Shown here piece after piece: positions 54,203 to 63,735 of a stretch of DNA of 64,000 nt (its first letter is position 1; each line of letters starts with the position of its first letter). Under the pieces are notes generated by a model. The model did no database searches, was not told where the DNA came from, and saw nothing but the letters and a program-made list of their open reading frames with translations. The DNA lies in contig JANWXM010000002.1 in NCBI GenBank assembly GCA_025055285.1, positions 62,239 through 126,238 on the forward strand, in the 5' to 3' direction. A program made the position numbers and the translations under genes. This DNA is from Saprospiraceae bacterium. Lineage in GTDB: Bacteria; Bacteroidota; Bacteroidia; Chitinophagales; Saprospiraceae.

Positions 54203-54384
54203 AAGAAGTAGCGTACAAATACGTGATCAGGTACACAAAAATAGGTTAGTGAAACAGTTTTACCAAAAAGAGGAAGGAAACGACTTCAGTCTTTTTGACC
54301 TTTGCCAGTGCTTTCCTTCAGGGAAGGCTTCTTGCAGCGAAATGACAGAGTTTTGTTCCATCTTTCTCTTTGTAAATGCCAATC

Positions 54385-56517
54385 ATGAAACTCTCGAAGA
54401 AATTTTTGCGTATAGTCCTATTCTACCTCGCAACGTTTCATAGCATTATTTTTGGCCAAGAGGCGGCCGATTTTAAGCGTATTGGAGAAAAGCTGTTTGC
54501 CCTTGAGCGTTGGGCGGAAGCGGAAGAGGCTTTAAAGCGATATCAGCAAAAAAAACCCGGTGACTTGGGCGTTTTGAGCAAATTAGGCATTTGCGCCTAT
54601 CATTTACATCGGCCTCAGGCTGCCTTACAATATTTGGAATACGTGCTCCAGCGAAGCTCACGTGCAGCCGAGCCAGATGCTCATTATTATTATGCACGCA
54701 CCTTGCATGGTTTGGGCGAGTACGAGCGCGCCATCACCGCCTATAAGGGTTTTTTGCGCATTGTATCCGAAAAGCATCCCCTGAGGGCTAGTGTATTAGA
54801 CAACCTACGGCGATGTGTCAGTGGTTTAAAAGTAAGGCATAACCCAGAAGTGGCTTTAGTAGAGAACTTAGGGGATCGCGTGAACTCACCGGGCGATGAG
54901 TTTGCTCCGCTACCTTCGATCAACTTCCCGGACCGACTTTACTTCTCTGCAGCGCGCCAAAACACTACGGGAGGCCTGCGCAATGAGGAGGGCTATGAAG
55001 ATCCAGAAAAAGGTCGATGGTGTAGCGACATGTTCTACACCCAACGCACGGCCAGTGGCTGGAACTATGCTACGTTGTTGAGTGATTTGCTCAATACGCC
55101 GCGTTATGAAGTAGCCTTAGACTTTACTAACGCCGGTCAAGTGCTTTATTTCTTCCGAGGCTTCACCTTGTACAGCGGTGTGGTATTAACCGATACAGCA
55201 GGCAAGGTCGCCGTAGAAAACCGCCCTTTTGAAAGCCCAATGAAGCCGGAAGAGGGCGACACAGGACTATTTTTTGCCAGCGACTCCCTCTTATTTTTTG
55301 CTAGCCGGCGCCCTGGCGGTTTAGGTGGCTTGGACCTGTACTATTCCCTTCGAACTGATACGGGCTGGACGGAAGCGCGCAACTTAGGTCCTCCGATCAA
55401 CACGCCATATGATGAGACTACGCCTTTCCTGGCGCGGGATGGGCGTACGCTGTATTTCAGCAGCAATCGCACTGAAAGCATCGGAGGCCTCGACATCTTT
55501 CGATCCGTATTCGACTTGGCAAAGCAGGCTTGGAGCGAACCCGTTAACCTGGGCTTACCTATCAACTCTCCCGGAGAAGACGCTTTCTTTCGCTTGTCTG
55601 CTGACGGTCAGGTGGCTTTCTTTGCTTCTGACCGGCTGTTAGATGGTTATGGTCAGCGAGATTTATACGCAGCCTATTTCAAGCAGGCCCGGGAAGAACA
55701 ATTTGCCCAGCGCTTATTATTTACTCAGGATATTCAATCCTTTGCGCTCTCGCGCGAGGCAATATCCATGCGCGCAGTTGCTCTACCCACTATATACTAT
55801 CAGAGTGATGCTGACCTTCTGCGGGAAAACAATCGCCGCGTCTTTCAACAAGTAGCTCGTTTGGCAAATGATTATCCAGAGGTTCGCGTATTAGTGCACG
55901 TACACACCGACCCGGGCGGTGCAGCCAAGTTCGATCTATATCAAGGCATCAAACGCGCCGAGCTTGTAGCAAGAGCTCTTATAGAGTATGGCGTACCATC
56001 CCAGCGAATTATCTTACAGAGCTTTGGTTCAGCTTACCCAGTGGCCCAGAATGCTCTGCCCGATGGTCGACCTGTTCCCGAAGGGCAGCAGCTTAATCGG
56101 CGCATCGAATTTTCCTTCGTTCAGTTAGGAGAGCCACTACCGTTTCGACTAACTTTGCAAGCGCGCCCAGTGCCACCAGGTTTAGAAGCGTATGGCGCTA
56201 CTTCCTTAGTCGAGCGGAGCAAAGGCTTAACCTTCCGTGTAGAAATGCTTTCTGCTCGCCAATTGGTGACTGACGATGCGCTGAACATGTTCAGTGACCT
56301 TATGGTAGAGGGTGAACTCGAAAGCGGCCTCTACAGGTACTGCACAGGATTAGTGCGTACTTATGCGGAGGCCGTTGCGCTTGCGCGCGAGGTGAAAGCT
56401 GCTGGTTTTCCTGAACCCATTGTGTGGGCCTATATAGATGGCGTGCGCTTAACGCGTGCAGAGGCGGCTAATCTGTTGAAGCAATATCCTGCGCTGATTC
56501 CATATGTCCGTTCATAA
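54385..56517 (+). CDS. TPR-PD40-OmpA outer membrane-associated protein
   Basis: The 710-residue protein has a signal peptide ending IFGQ (about residue 22), TPR-like helices (about 27-145), four or five PD40/WD40-like beta-propeller units (for example LYFSAARQ, LFFASRRPGGLGGLDLY, LYFSSNRTESIGGLDIF, AFFASDR) across 150-435, and an OmpA C-like peptidoglycan-binding domain (about 470-590; VLVHVHTD, QLNRRIEF). A C-terminal 90-residue SPOR-like part follows. The order resembles PorE of the T9SS. I use Met at 54385; an ATG three codons upstream is possible. It may tie the T9SS or another machine to the cell wall. Confidence 0.85.
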   Translation: MKLSKKFLRIVLFYLATFHSIIFGQEAADFKRIGEKLFALERWAEAEEALKRYQQKKPGDLGVLSKLGICAYHLHRPQAALQYLEYVLQRSSRAAEPDAHYYYARTLHGLGEYERAITAYKGFLRIVSEKHPLRASVLDNLRRCVSGLKVRHNPEVALVENLGDRVNSPGDEFAPLPSINFPDRLYFSAARQNTTGGLRNEEGYEDPEKGRWCSDMFYTQRTASGWNYATLLSDLLNTPRYEVALDFTNAGQVLYFFRGFTLYSGVVLTDTAGKVAVENRPFESPMKPEEGDTGLFFASDSLLFFASRRPGGLGGLDLYYSLRTDTGWTEARNLGPPINTPYDETTPFLARDGRTLYFSSNRTESIGGLDIFRSVFDLAKQAWSEPVNLGLPINSPGEDAFFRLSADGQVAFFASDRLLDGYGQRDLYAAYFKQAREEQFAQRLLFTQDIQSFALSREAISMRAVALPTIYYQSDADLLRENNRRVFQQVARLANDYPEVRVLVHVHTDPGGAAKFDLYQGIKRAELVARALIEYGVPSQRIILQSFGSAYPVAQNALPDGRPVPEGQQLNRRIEFSFVQLGEPLPFRLTLQARPVPPGLEAYGATSLVERSKGLTFRVEMLSARQLVTDDALNMFSDLMVEGELESGLYRYCTGLVRTYAEAVALAREVKAAGFPEPIVWAYIDGVRLTRAEAANLLKQYPALIPYVRS

Positions 56518-56607
56518 AGGGCCGAGCAAAGAGCTCACACATACTTCCTCTAGTTAGGCGCGGTATTTGATCGAAAAGAGTCTACTGCTTTGATTCCTTT
56601 TATTGGT

Positions 56608-57831
56608 ATGAATAATTATCTGCTTATTCAGCGGTTACTGCCCTTTGCTCTGTTCTTTTTGTTGGCGCAAAAGTGTACCAACATCTGCTCGCAAGTGACG
56701 TTGTTTAATGTGCCTTATCCTCCAGAAAATCCGCATTTGCGGACGCTCATAGAACACTTCGACCGTTTCCTAGCAGATACTTTAGCGCGTGCTGGAGTTC
56801 CCGGAGCTGCAGTGGTAATAGTTTACGATACTGCTGTTGTGTTTCAGCGGGGTTATGGCTTGCGTCGGCTGGATGTAAGAGACTCTGTAGATGCCCACAC
56901 AGTATTTCGCATCGGCTCCTTGTCAAAAGGATTCACGGGTGTGCTCGCTGCTCTTTTAGTTCACGAAGAATGCTTTTGCTGGGACGACTGCGTAAAACAG
57001 TACGTGCCAGAATTTTCGCTCAATCCAGCGAGCTATACATCTCGCGTGCAACTATTGCATTTACTGGCGCATACTACCGGTCTTCCGCACCACGCCTATA
57101 CTAACCTCATCGAAGCAGGTTATGATTTGCGCTCTATTGCGCGTCGCTTTTCCCATTTTCGCATAAAATACTCTCCTGGCGAGGTATACTCCTATCAAAA
57201 CGCCGCATTTGCCTTGATAGGAGAAGCGATGCGGACAGCTACGGGTAGAACTTTTGACGAACTGTTACGAGAACGCATTTTCAAGCCAGCGGCCATGCAT
57301 TCTGCCTCCACAGATCAACGCAGCATGCTTCTGCATCCCAATATTGCCTGGCCTCATGAGTATACCCGCGCCGGCTGGCAACCCATTCCCATAACTTCGC
57401 GTTACTACAATGCTGCTCCCGCTGGAGGTATCAATGCCAGTGTAGCCGACATGGGCCAGTGGTTGCTCATCCTCCTGGGCAACCGACCAGATATTGTACC
57501 GCCCGAGGTGCTCGATGAAGTTTTTCGGCCTCGTATTCGCACTGATGGTGAACGTCGCTATTCTCAACTGTGGGGTCAACCTTTAACACCCTATTATGCC
57601 ATAGGATGGCGCCTTCTAGTTGGCCAAACTGATACTATCGTCTACCACGGTGGATTTGTAAATAACTATCGCAGTGAAATCGCCTTTGACCGCCGAAACC
57701 GCATAGGCATTTGCGTACTCTTTAACGCTCCAGCACCTATGGCTGCCAACGTTATTCCTACCTTTTGGCAGATGTTCCACGCGCGCAAAGAAGCAATTCG
57801 GAATTGGAAAGCTATGAAAACAGAGCCCTAA
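56608..57831 (+). CDS. Serine hydrolase, beta-lactamase/class C-like
   Basis: The 407-residue protein has a signal peptide (MNNYLLIQRLLPFALFFLLA). The serine hydrolase motifs of the beta-lactamase/DD-peptidase group are visible: SLSKG (SxxK, about residue 107), YSYQNAAFA (YxN, about 192) and HGGFVNN (HxG, about 347). These enzymes act as beta-lactamases, esterases or D-peptidases. The start is the ATG at 56608; a TTG six codons upstream is also in frame. The following band 7 gene begins about 135 bases downstream. Confidence 0.9.
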   Translation: MNNYLLIQRLLPFALFFLLAQKCTNICSQVTLFNVPYPPENPHLRTLIEHFDRFLADTLARAGVPGAAVVIVYDTAVVFQRGYGLRRLDVRDSVDAHTVFRIGSLSKGFTGVLAALLVHEECFCWDDCVKQYVPEFSLNPASYTSRVQLLHLLAHTTGLPHHAYTNLIEAGYDLRSIARRFSHFRIKYSPGEVYSYQNAAFALIGEAMRTATGRTFDELLRERIFKPAAMHSASTDQRSMLLHPNIAWPHEYTRAGWQPIPITSRYYNAAPAGGINASVADMGQWLLILLGNRPDIVPPEVLDEVFRPRIRTDGERRYSQLWGQPLTPYYAIGWRLLVGQTDTIVYHGGFVNNYRSEIAFDRRNRIGICVLFNAPAPMAANVIPTFWQMFHARKEAIRNWKAMKTEP

Positions 57832-57965
57832 CGAACTACGTGTTTTCAAAGGTTAAAAACTGTTATTTTGCTCAAATTAGCCGAGCAATTGAACAAATGG
57901 AAAGAACTATAGAAGATAAGCTGTTGTTTTTGTATAGAGCTTTAATAAAAAAACAACAACTTTCT

Positions 57966-58820
57966 ATGCAAAGAGTGAAAAAATTTCGGCACGTTGGCCT
58001 TGCTCTATTGGCCATAGCTCTTCTAACGCCTGGTTGCGTCGTCGTTCGTCAGGGAGAATTTGCCGTAAGGCGCACCCTTGGCAAATACGAGGATAAGGTG
58101 CGTACTAGCGGCTTACATGTGTTCAACCCGTTTATAGCTACTATTGTCAAGATAAGTGGCCAAACGGAAAACATTGAGGTAAACGTGAACATTCCTTCAA
58201 AGGAGGGTCTGACCATTCAAAGCGAAGTGTCTATCTTGTATCGAGTAGTACAGAAGGAAGCGCCCAATTTGCTACGAAATGTGGGTCTAGATTACGAAAA
58301 TACGCTCATCCTTCCGGTGTTTCGCTCTGCAGTGGCGGATGTCACAGCGCGCTACTTTGCAAAGGACATGCACTCGGGCAGCCGGGCCGAAATTGAAGTG
58401 GCTATTCGCGACTTAATGATGCAGACCCTTGGCCCGCGCGGTATTGTTGTAGAAGCTGTGCTGCTTAAAAGTATCGTATTGCCGCGCAATCTAACCAAGG
58501 CAATTGAGGAAAAACTCGAGGCTGAACAACAAGCGCAGCGCATGGAATTTGTGCTTCAACAAGAACGCCAAGAGGCTGAGCGCAAGCGAGTGCAAGCCCA
58601 AGGAATTCGCGACGCCAACCAGATCATCTCTGAAGGCCTGACGCCAGAAATCCTGCAGTTCAAAGCTATCGAAGCTTGGCTAGAGTTGAGCAAATCGCCC
58701 AATGCTAAGGTAATCTTTAGCAACGGTAACATTCCGTTAGTGATAGATGCAGATCAGATGAGCACCAATTCTGCTCCTCCTGCAGCGCGCTCGTCCGGTA
58801 GCGCCTTGAGCCGACAGTAA
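57966..58820 (+). CDS. Band 7/prohibitin-family lipoprotein
   Basis: The 284-residue product has a lipoprotein leader (ALLTPGC, cysteine at about residue 24), so it is anchored in a membrane by lipid. The prohibitin/SPFH domain covers residues about 26-210 (VVRQGEFAVRRTLGKY, GLHVFNPF, VSILYRVV, TKAIEEKLEAEQQAQRM). Band 7 proteins form large oligomeric rings on membranes and often affect protease activity. A long charged helix ends the domain. I prefer the start at 57966 because a lipobox follows; the frame is open much further upstream, overlapping the serine hydrolase gene. Confidence 0.9.
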   Translation: MQRVKKFRHVGLALLAIALLTPGCVVVRQGEFAVRRTLGKYEDKVRTSGLHVFNPFIATIVKISGQTENIEVNVNIPSKEGLTIQSEVSILYRVVQKEAPNLLRNVGLDYENTLILPVFRSAVADVTARYFAKDMHSGSRAEIEVAIRDLMMQTLGPRGIVVEAVLLKSIVLPRNLTKAIEEKLEAEQQAQRMEFVLQQERQEAERKRVQAQGIRDANQIISEGLTPEILQFKAIEAWLELSKSPNAKVIFSNGNIPLVIDADQMSTNSAPPAARSSGSALSRQ

Positions 58821-58840
58821 ATTAGCCTTTGATTGCTCCT

Positions 58841-58877
58841 GCCTGCTCTCAGTTTCTGCTGAGAGCAGGCAATTTTT
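58841..58877 (+). terminator. Intrinsic terminator after the band 7 gene
   Basis: A perfect 12-bp stem, GCCTGCTCTCAG (58841-58852) with CTGAGAGCAGGC (58859-58870), has a 6-base loop and is followed by AA and five T. Confidence 0.9.
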
Positions 58878-58938
58878 CATCTTGCCAACCCTAACCACTT
58901 GTTTAGTGTTTGAGCATAGCAACGACAAGAGCGGTTCT

Positions 58939-60267
58939 ATGAATCCAATTGCAATATTTTGGTTTCGCCGCGATCTGCGGCTAGACGACAACGCCGGTTT
59001 ATATCACGCACTGCGCGGCCCACATCCCGTGCTGCCGCTCTTCATTTTCGATACAAATATTTTGGACAACCTTCCTAGCCGCCGCGATGCGCGCGTTGAG
59101 TTCATTCATCAAGCTTTAATTGCTCTAAAACAGCGTCTGCGCGCTTTGGGCAGCGATATTCTCGTCCAGCACGGAAGGCCTCTCGAAGTATGGAACCAAC
59201 TTATTCATACTTATCGAATTGCTGCCGTCTACACCAATCGAGACTATGAACCCTATGCCATTCAACGGGATACTGCTGTGAAGAACATGCTCGCTCAACG
59301 CGGCATACCCTTTCAAACTTTTAAAGACCACGTCATCTTCGAAAAAGACGAGGTGCTCAAAGAAGATGGCAAACCTTACACTGTCTTCACTCCTTATAGC
59401 CGAAAATGGAGAGCAAAACTTAACGAACAACTTCAGCCCGACGGAACTTCGTTTTACCTAACTTCCTACCCTTGCGATAAATATTTCCACAATTTCCTAT
59501 CTGTAGCAGAAGCTTTGCCCTTCCCTACCCTAGCGGATATTGGCTTTGAGCCCGCTAACATTCCCTTTCCGCCCGCCTCAGTGCCGTGTAGTCTAATTCG
59601 CAATTACGACAAGACGCGCAATTTCCCTGGCATTGCAGGTACCTCGCGCTTGGGTGTGCATTTTCGCTTTGGCACCATCAGCATTCGCCAAAAGGCACGC
59701 CATGCCCAACAACTCAACGATACTTACTTGAATGAACTCATTTGGCGCGACTTCTACAGTCAAATTCTCGCTCATTTCCCTCATGTAGTAAATCATCCTT
59801 TTCAACCTCAATACGAGCATGTTGCTTGGCGCAACGCCCCCGAGGAGTTTCAACTTTGGTGTGAAGGGCGCACAGGATACCCCATCGTGGACGCTGGCAT
59901 GCGCGAACTGAACGCCACCGGCTACATGCATAATCGCGTACGTATGATCACAGCTAGTTTTCTGACCAAGCATCTGCTCATTGATTGGCGACTGGGTGAG
60001 GCTTACTTTGCTCAAAAATTACTCGATTTTGACCTAGCTAGTAACAACGGCGGTTGGCAATGGGCAGCAGGTTGTGGGACTGATGCAGCGCCCTACTTCC
60101 GCATCTTTAACCCGATTGAGCAAGCCAAAAAATTTGACCCGGAACTGACGTATATCCGAAAATGGGTTCCTGAATTTGGAACGCCTGCCTACCCTAAGCC
60201 CATCGTAGAACACCACTTTGCCCGACAGCGATGCCTACAAGCATTTAAAGCAGCCTTAAACCGCTAG
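58939..60267 (+). CDS. phrB: Deoxyribodipyrimidine photolyase
   Basis: Photolyase repairs UV-induced pyrimidine dimers with blue light and FAD. The 442-residue product starts IAIFWFRRDLRLDDNAGLYHA. It has the N-terminal antenna domain (1-130), the linker, and the FAD domain with TSRLGVHFRFGTIS near 236, ELIWRDFY near 270, WCEGRTGYPIVDAGMREL near 307 and NNGGWQWAAGCGTDAAPYFRIFNP near 370. This matches class I CPD photolyase. I start at the ATG at 58939, 61 bases after the terminator T run. A longer frame would run into the terminator stem. Confidence 0.94.
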   Translation: MNPIAIFWFRRDLRLDDNAGLYHALRGPHPVLPLFIFDTNILDNLPSRRDARVEFIHQALIALKQRLRALGSDILVQHGRPLEVWNQLIHTYRIAAVYTNRDYEPYAIQRDTAVKNMLAQRGIPFQTFKDHVIFEKDEVLKEDGKPYTVFTPYSRKWRAKLNEQLQPDGTSFYLTSYPCDKYFHNFLSVAEALPFPTLADIGFEPANIPFPPASVPCSLIRNYDKTRNFPGIAGTSRLGVHFRFGTISIRQKARHAQQLNDTYLNELIWRDFYSQILAHFPHVVNHPFQPQYEHVAWRNAPEEFQLWCEGRTGYPIVDAGMRELNATGYMHNRVRMITASFLTKHLLIDWRLGEAYFAQKLLDFDLASNNGGWQWAAGCGTDAAPYFRIFNPIEQAKKFDPELTYIRKWVPEFGTPAYPKPIVEHHFARQRCLQAFKAALNR

Positions 60268-60602
60268 CTTTGCTTGCCCGGAGAAAGGTTTATTCCGCGT
60301 TTAATCTTTTGTTGAACATACCATGCGCTCAGGCGACCTTCCTTTCGAATTAGAATTCGCGCATATTGAGATGTTTGCGAGGCGTCTGGCAACAACAGAG
60401 GGAATCAAGCTTCTCCTCAACCGAATGTTGAATCCTAGATAGGGCAACACGCGCGCTGACTGCGCTAGAGACAACACGACATTGTTCTCTTTTCGCCTAT
60501 CGTCTTTAAATTGAATGGAGTCATATAGAAACCACGCGAAAATTTTCCGAAAGATATAGTAGCAGGGTACAAGGACTGTACCGTATTCAAGCATGGGTTT
60601 GA
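60268..60602. other. Intergenic stretch between the photolyase and the T9SS cargo
   Basis: About 335 bases. A 97-codon minus-strand frame (60301-60594) is Arg/Ser-rich with no family features, so I do not call it. I see no strong terminator or RNA. Confidence 0.45.
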
Positions 60603-63600
60603 TTAATGTATTTGAAGGGTAGCTGAACGAGACGAGCCATTCTCTCCGAACACAAATACGCGGTAGAGTCCTGCAGGCGTTGAGGATAGGTGCACGGGCA
60701 AACGATGTTCACCGGCAGGGAGTGTGTGTACACCTTCTGCAATTAATCGCCCTAGTGCATCGTACACCCGTAATTGAAGCGTATCTGAATGTGTCAGGTG
60801 CAGCTGGATGCTAAAAGTGCCACTGGTCGGATTAGGAAATACCACCAGTGCATCTTCTCCGCGCTTGAGTTCAGGATTTACCTTTGTTGGCATTGCACAG
60901 CGGTTATCTAACAAAGCCTGGTATTTAGGCGCCGTTTGCATATAGGGGGGCTGTATGTCGATGTCGTTGAGCACTCCCCAGGAGCCGTAGACGCTTTCCT
61001 GAGGTGAGGCTAGGGTAAAATTGCCAAACAAGCGACTGCCCCAAGCCCGAATGGTATCGAGCATATCGTTGTACAGAGCATAAATGCCTGGGCTGTATTG
61101 AGCAGCCCACATAGCCTGCTGATAAGGATAAGGGATGCCGAAGACATTGCCTACAAAGTGTTGACCTCCTTCGTAATTAAGGACCTCCTTTCCAAAAAGT
61201 TGCACATTCCAGTAGTCTTGTCTTACGACGGGCCGAAATTCCGCCCAGTGATTGCGCGCGTTGGTCAAGATGTCATCAATGGTGCTACCCGCATGCAGGA
61301 CAGGCTTGCCGTTGCTTGTGTGGTCGAGGCCAATGTAGCTGGCCGGTGAACCATAGTCCCATTCTGATTGGGATAGTTGGGCCAAGATTTCTTCATTGAG
61401 GTAATTGTAGCCCGCTTGTAGGCCTAAGACACGTTTGACGCGGTGTTTTTGCGGCCCAAAAACCTGGTGCCAAATGCGAAAGACACGACCTGCCTTCTCG
61501 GCTATAGCTCGCCCATAATTCAAGTTGGCCGGACGCGTCTGCTCGTTGTAGTGCGCTTGATCAAAGATCCAATTCCACACTTCATTGCTGTATTCCAAAT
61601 ATATAGTACGATTAGAATCCAACCGGTCGCGGAATAACTCGGCCATGCGCGTTATGTAGTCGTCATCGACAGCATGCGGCACGCAAATCCACACATCTTT
61701 CCTGGTGCGGTTGGCAAGGTCAATCATAACTTCATAGGGCACCCCTTGAGGCGTTCCGTAAGTAAAGTAAGTAAGAGGAGTTCGCTCCTGCCAGCGGCGG
61801 ACAGGATTGTTGTTCGTTGCTCCCCAATCCATAAAGCGCAACACTTGGAAGGGAGCAATTTTTTCTAAAAAAACTTCGTAAAAAGGATTTTCCGCTAGAT
61901 CAACGAATTCATCTTGCAGCCGAAGCAAGCGGAAATTGCGCACGGGATTGCCCGCTTGCGAAGCTTCGATATTTAGGACAACAATATCTGTGCCCGTCAC
62001 CTGAAACTGTAAGCGCCCTGGCGTATTGCTTACAGCAGTAGCATTGCCACTAACGGTTACGACCCCCTGGCCATCGTAGAGCAAGACGTATGAGCCAGGC
62101 GGGAGGTTAGCACCTTCGGTCGAGACGACATAGCGCACTTTGTTGGGTACGCCGTTGGCTAATTGCGGCACGTGAGTGGGATAGCCATCGGGCGTTCGAG
62201 CGATAAGTGCTTCGTTTCCATTGCTCCAGCAATAACATGCATCGTCGTAGGCTACAATGTTTGGTCGCACATGTTTCATGCGATTGCGCAAGGGGCGTTC
62301 AGGCACCCAGTCAGCAAAGCCACTCAAGTTCGTACCCATAATCATGCGGCAGGTAGAGGGCTGCCATCCCGCACAGGTAGTGCTATCTACAGGTACATGG
62401 AGCGTAAAACGGTCGGCACATCCCGCAGCACTAGTAGCTTCGTATCGGTACGTACCCGCAGGCAGATGATGAAATTCATTGACATTTACGGGTGTTAAAA
62501 CCTTCCCATTGGCGTCGCGCAGCGTATATGAAGCTGTTCCCGGGTGGATGCGAAGGATGCCATCATTGTTCGAACAACTGGCCGGCCGAACTAAAGTAAA
62601 ACTACTCAAGCACGGGAAGGTATTGTCAGGCCGTCGCACAGTGATGATGCGCGTGACCGTGTGTTGCTGACCACTAACGTCGCGCACTGTAAGCCGTACT
62701 GGTAGTTGACCTAGGGCAGTATACGTATGCACATGGTTAACGCCTGTAGCAGGCGCCGAACCATCGCCGAAGTTCCATTGATAGCTGACTAGAGGTAAGC
62801 CCTCAGGATCGTAGCTTCCCGCTGCAGATAGACTTACCGTTAACGGCGCTATACCATCCGTCGGTGTAGCAGTTATAACAGCTACAGGAGGCAAATCGAG
62901 CGTCACAGTGTTATCAGGGGCAACGCAAGCGTATGTTTTAGCCAGCCGAATCTCATCTGCTGCGCCGTTTCCTGGGCTATGACCGAGGTATAGATGTACG
63001 CTGCGAAGAAGGAAAGGGTCAGCAGTATTCTGAGTGATAGTGGGGGTGAGCGGAGGGCCCGCCGTGCCTAACATCGTAGGGTTGACAAATAATTCTACTG
63101 CTGTATAAGGGTCAAGAAAAGTCATCTTCAGTACAAAGAAAGCTGCCGAACCAACAGCCACCGGCACCGAAGTAGGATAATACTGATTGCCAATGCGGAG
63201 CGTCCACCGGCGCTGGCCGCCGACGTCGCTATGACCTTCGAAATAGCCAAACTCGATGCGGCGCTGCGTGCAGTCGTTACACCACGAGAGCGCTTCACTA
63301 TGGACGCCAGCAAATACAGATTGACTATTGTTTTGAGTTTTTCGCAACACAGCGCTCATCCACAGGGTGCTGCCTTTTCGGGTGCCGATGGCGTCGCTAT
63401 TTGGCAGGATATACTCTGCAAAGGGACCTTCGGGGTCTGTGTCGAGGCGACGGCCGGCAGTCAGATACTCACGTCCGCCATTAGCCTGGCCTCCGCTGGT
63501 GCGCAAGGCACCATAGACGAGCGAGCCGTTTGCTGTCTGATATCCGGGTAAGACCGTATTGAATACCTGAACATTCCACGGTTCGGCCCAGCCCGTGCCA

Positions 63601-63725
63601 CCTTGCTGGCCGTGTAGAGGCTGATTAGGCGGATAATTGAAATCGTCCGAAGCCAGCAAAATGCAAGGCTGGCTCTGTGAAGAGGTAATCACCAAAACTA
63701 GAACAAGCGCAAATAGACAGCGCAT
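60603..63725 (-). CDS. Large T9SS type A cargo with PKD and glycoside hydrolase-like domains
   Basis: This 1040-residue secreted protein has a signal peptide (residues 1-18), an N-terminal lectin/laminin-G-like region (about 20-260), a PKD domain (about 265-350; YQWNFGDGSAP) and a further strand region. A large domain (about 450-930) has FMDWGATNNNP, DVWICVPHAVDDDYIT and IYLEYSNEVWNWIFDQ, typical of putative cellulase or GH5-like proteins; the NEVWN phrase suggests a catalytic acid. The last 75 residues (VVFPNPTSGTFS, YDALGRLI, PAGLYRVFVF) form a T9SS type A sorting domain. It is probably an exported polysaccharide-active enzyme. proC lies just upstream on the same strand. Confidence 0.85.
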   Translation of the reverse strand: MRCLFALVLVLVITSSQSQPCILLASDDFNYPPNQPLHGQQGGTGWAEPWNVQVFNTVLPGYQTANGSLVYGALRTSGGQANGGREYLTAGRRLDTDPEGPFAEYILPNSDAIGTRKGSTLWMSAVLRKTQNNSQSVFAGVHSEALSWCNDCTQRRIEFGYFEGHSDVGGQRRWTLRIGNQYYPTSVPVAVGSAAFFVLKMTFLDPYTAVELFVNPTMLGTAGPPLTPTITQNTADPFLLRSVHLYLGHSPGNGAADEIRLAKTYACVAPDNTVTLDLPPVAVITATPTDGIAPLTVSLSAAGSYDPEGLPLVSYQWNFGDGSAPATGVNHVHTYTALGQLPVRLTVRDVSGQQHTVTRIITVRRPDNTFPCLSSFTLVRPASCSNNDGILRIHPGTASYTLRDANGKVLTPVNVNEFHHLPAGTYRYEATSAAGCADRFTLHVPVDSTTCAGWQPSTCRMIMGTNLSGFADWVPERPLRNRMKHVRPNIVAYDDACYCWSNGNEALIARTPDGYPTHVPQLANGVPNKVRYVVSTEGANLPPGSYVLLYDGQGVVTVSGNATAVSNTPGRLQFQVTGTDIVVLNIEASQAGNPVRNFRLLRLQDEFVDLAENPFYEVFLEKIAPFQVLRFMDWGATNNNPVRRWQERTPLTYFTYGTPQGVPYEVMIDLANRTRKDVWICVPHAVDDDYITRMAELFRDRLDSNRTIYLEYSNEVWNWIFDQAHYNEQTRPANLNYGRAIAEKAGRVFRIWHQVFGPQKHRVKRVLGLQAGYNYLNEEILAQLSQSEWDYGSPASYIGLDHTSNGKPVLHAGSTIDDILTNARNHWAEFRPVVRQDYWNVQLFGKEVLNYEGGQHFVGNVFGIPYPYQQAMWAAQYSPGIYALYNDMLDTIRAWGSRLFGNFTLASPQESVYGSWGVLNDIDIQPPYMQTAPKYQALLDNRCAMPTKVNPELKRGEDALVVFPNPTSGTFSIQLHLTHSDTLQLRVYDALGRLIAEGVHTLPAGEHRLPVHLSSTPAGLYRVFVFGENGSSRSATLQIH

Positions 63726-63735
63726 ACGTGTTTAT

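Noticed and set aside
60301-60594. 97-codon minus-strand frame after the T9SS cargo gene
   Set aside because: Arg/Ser-rich, no homologous pattern I know, and no promoter of its own.
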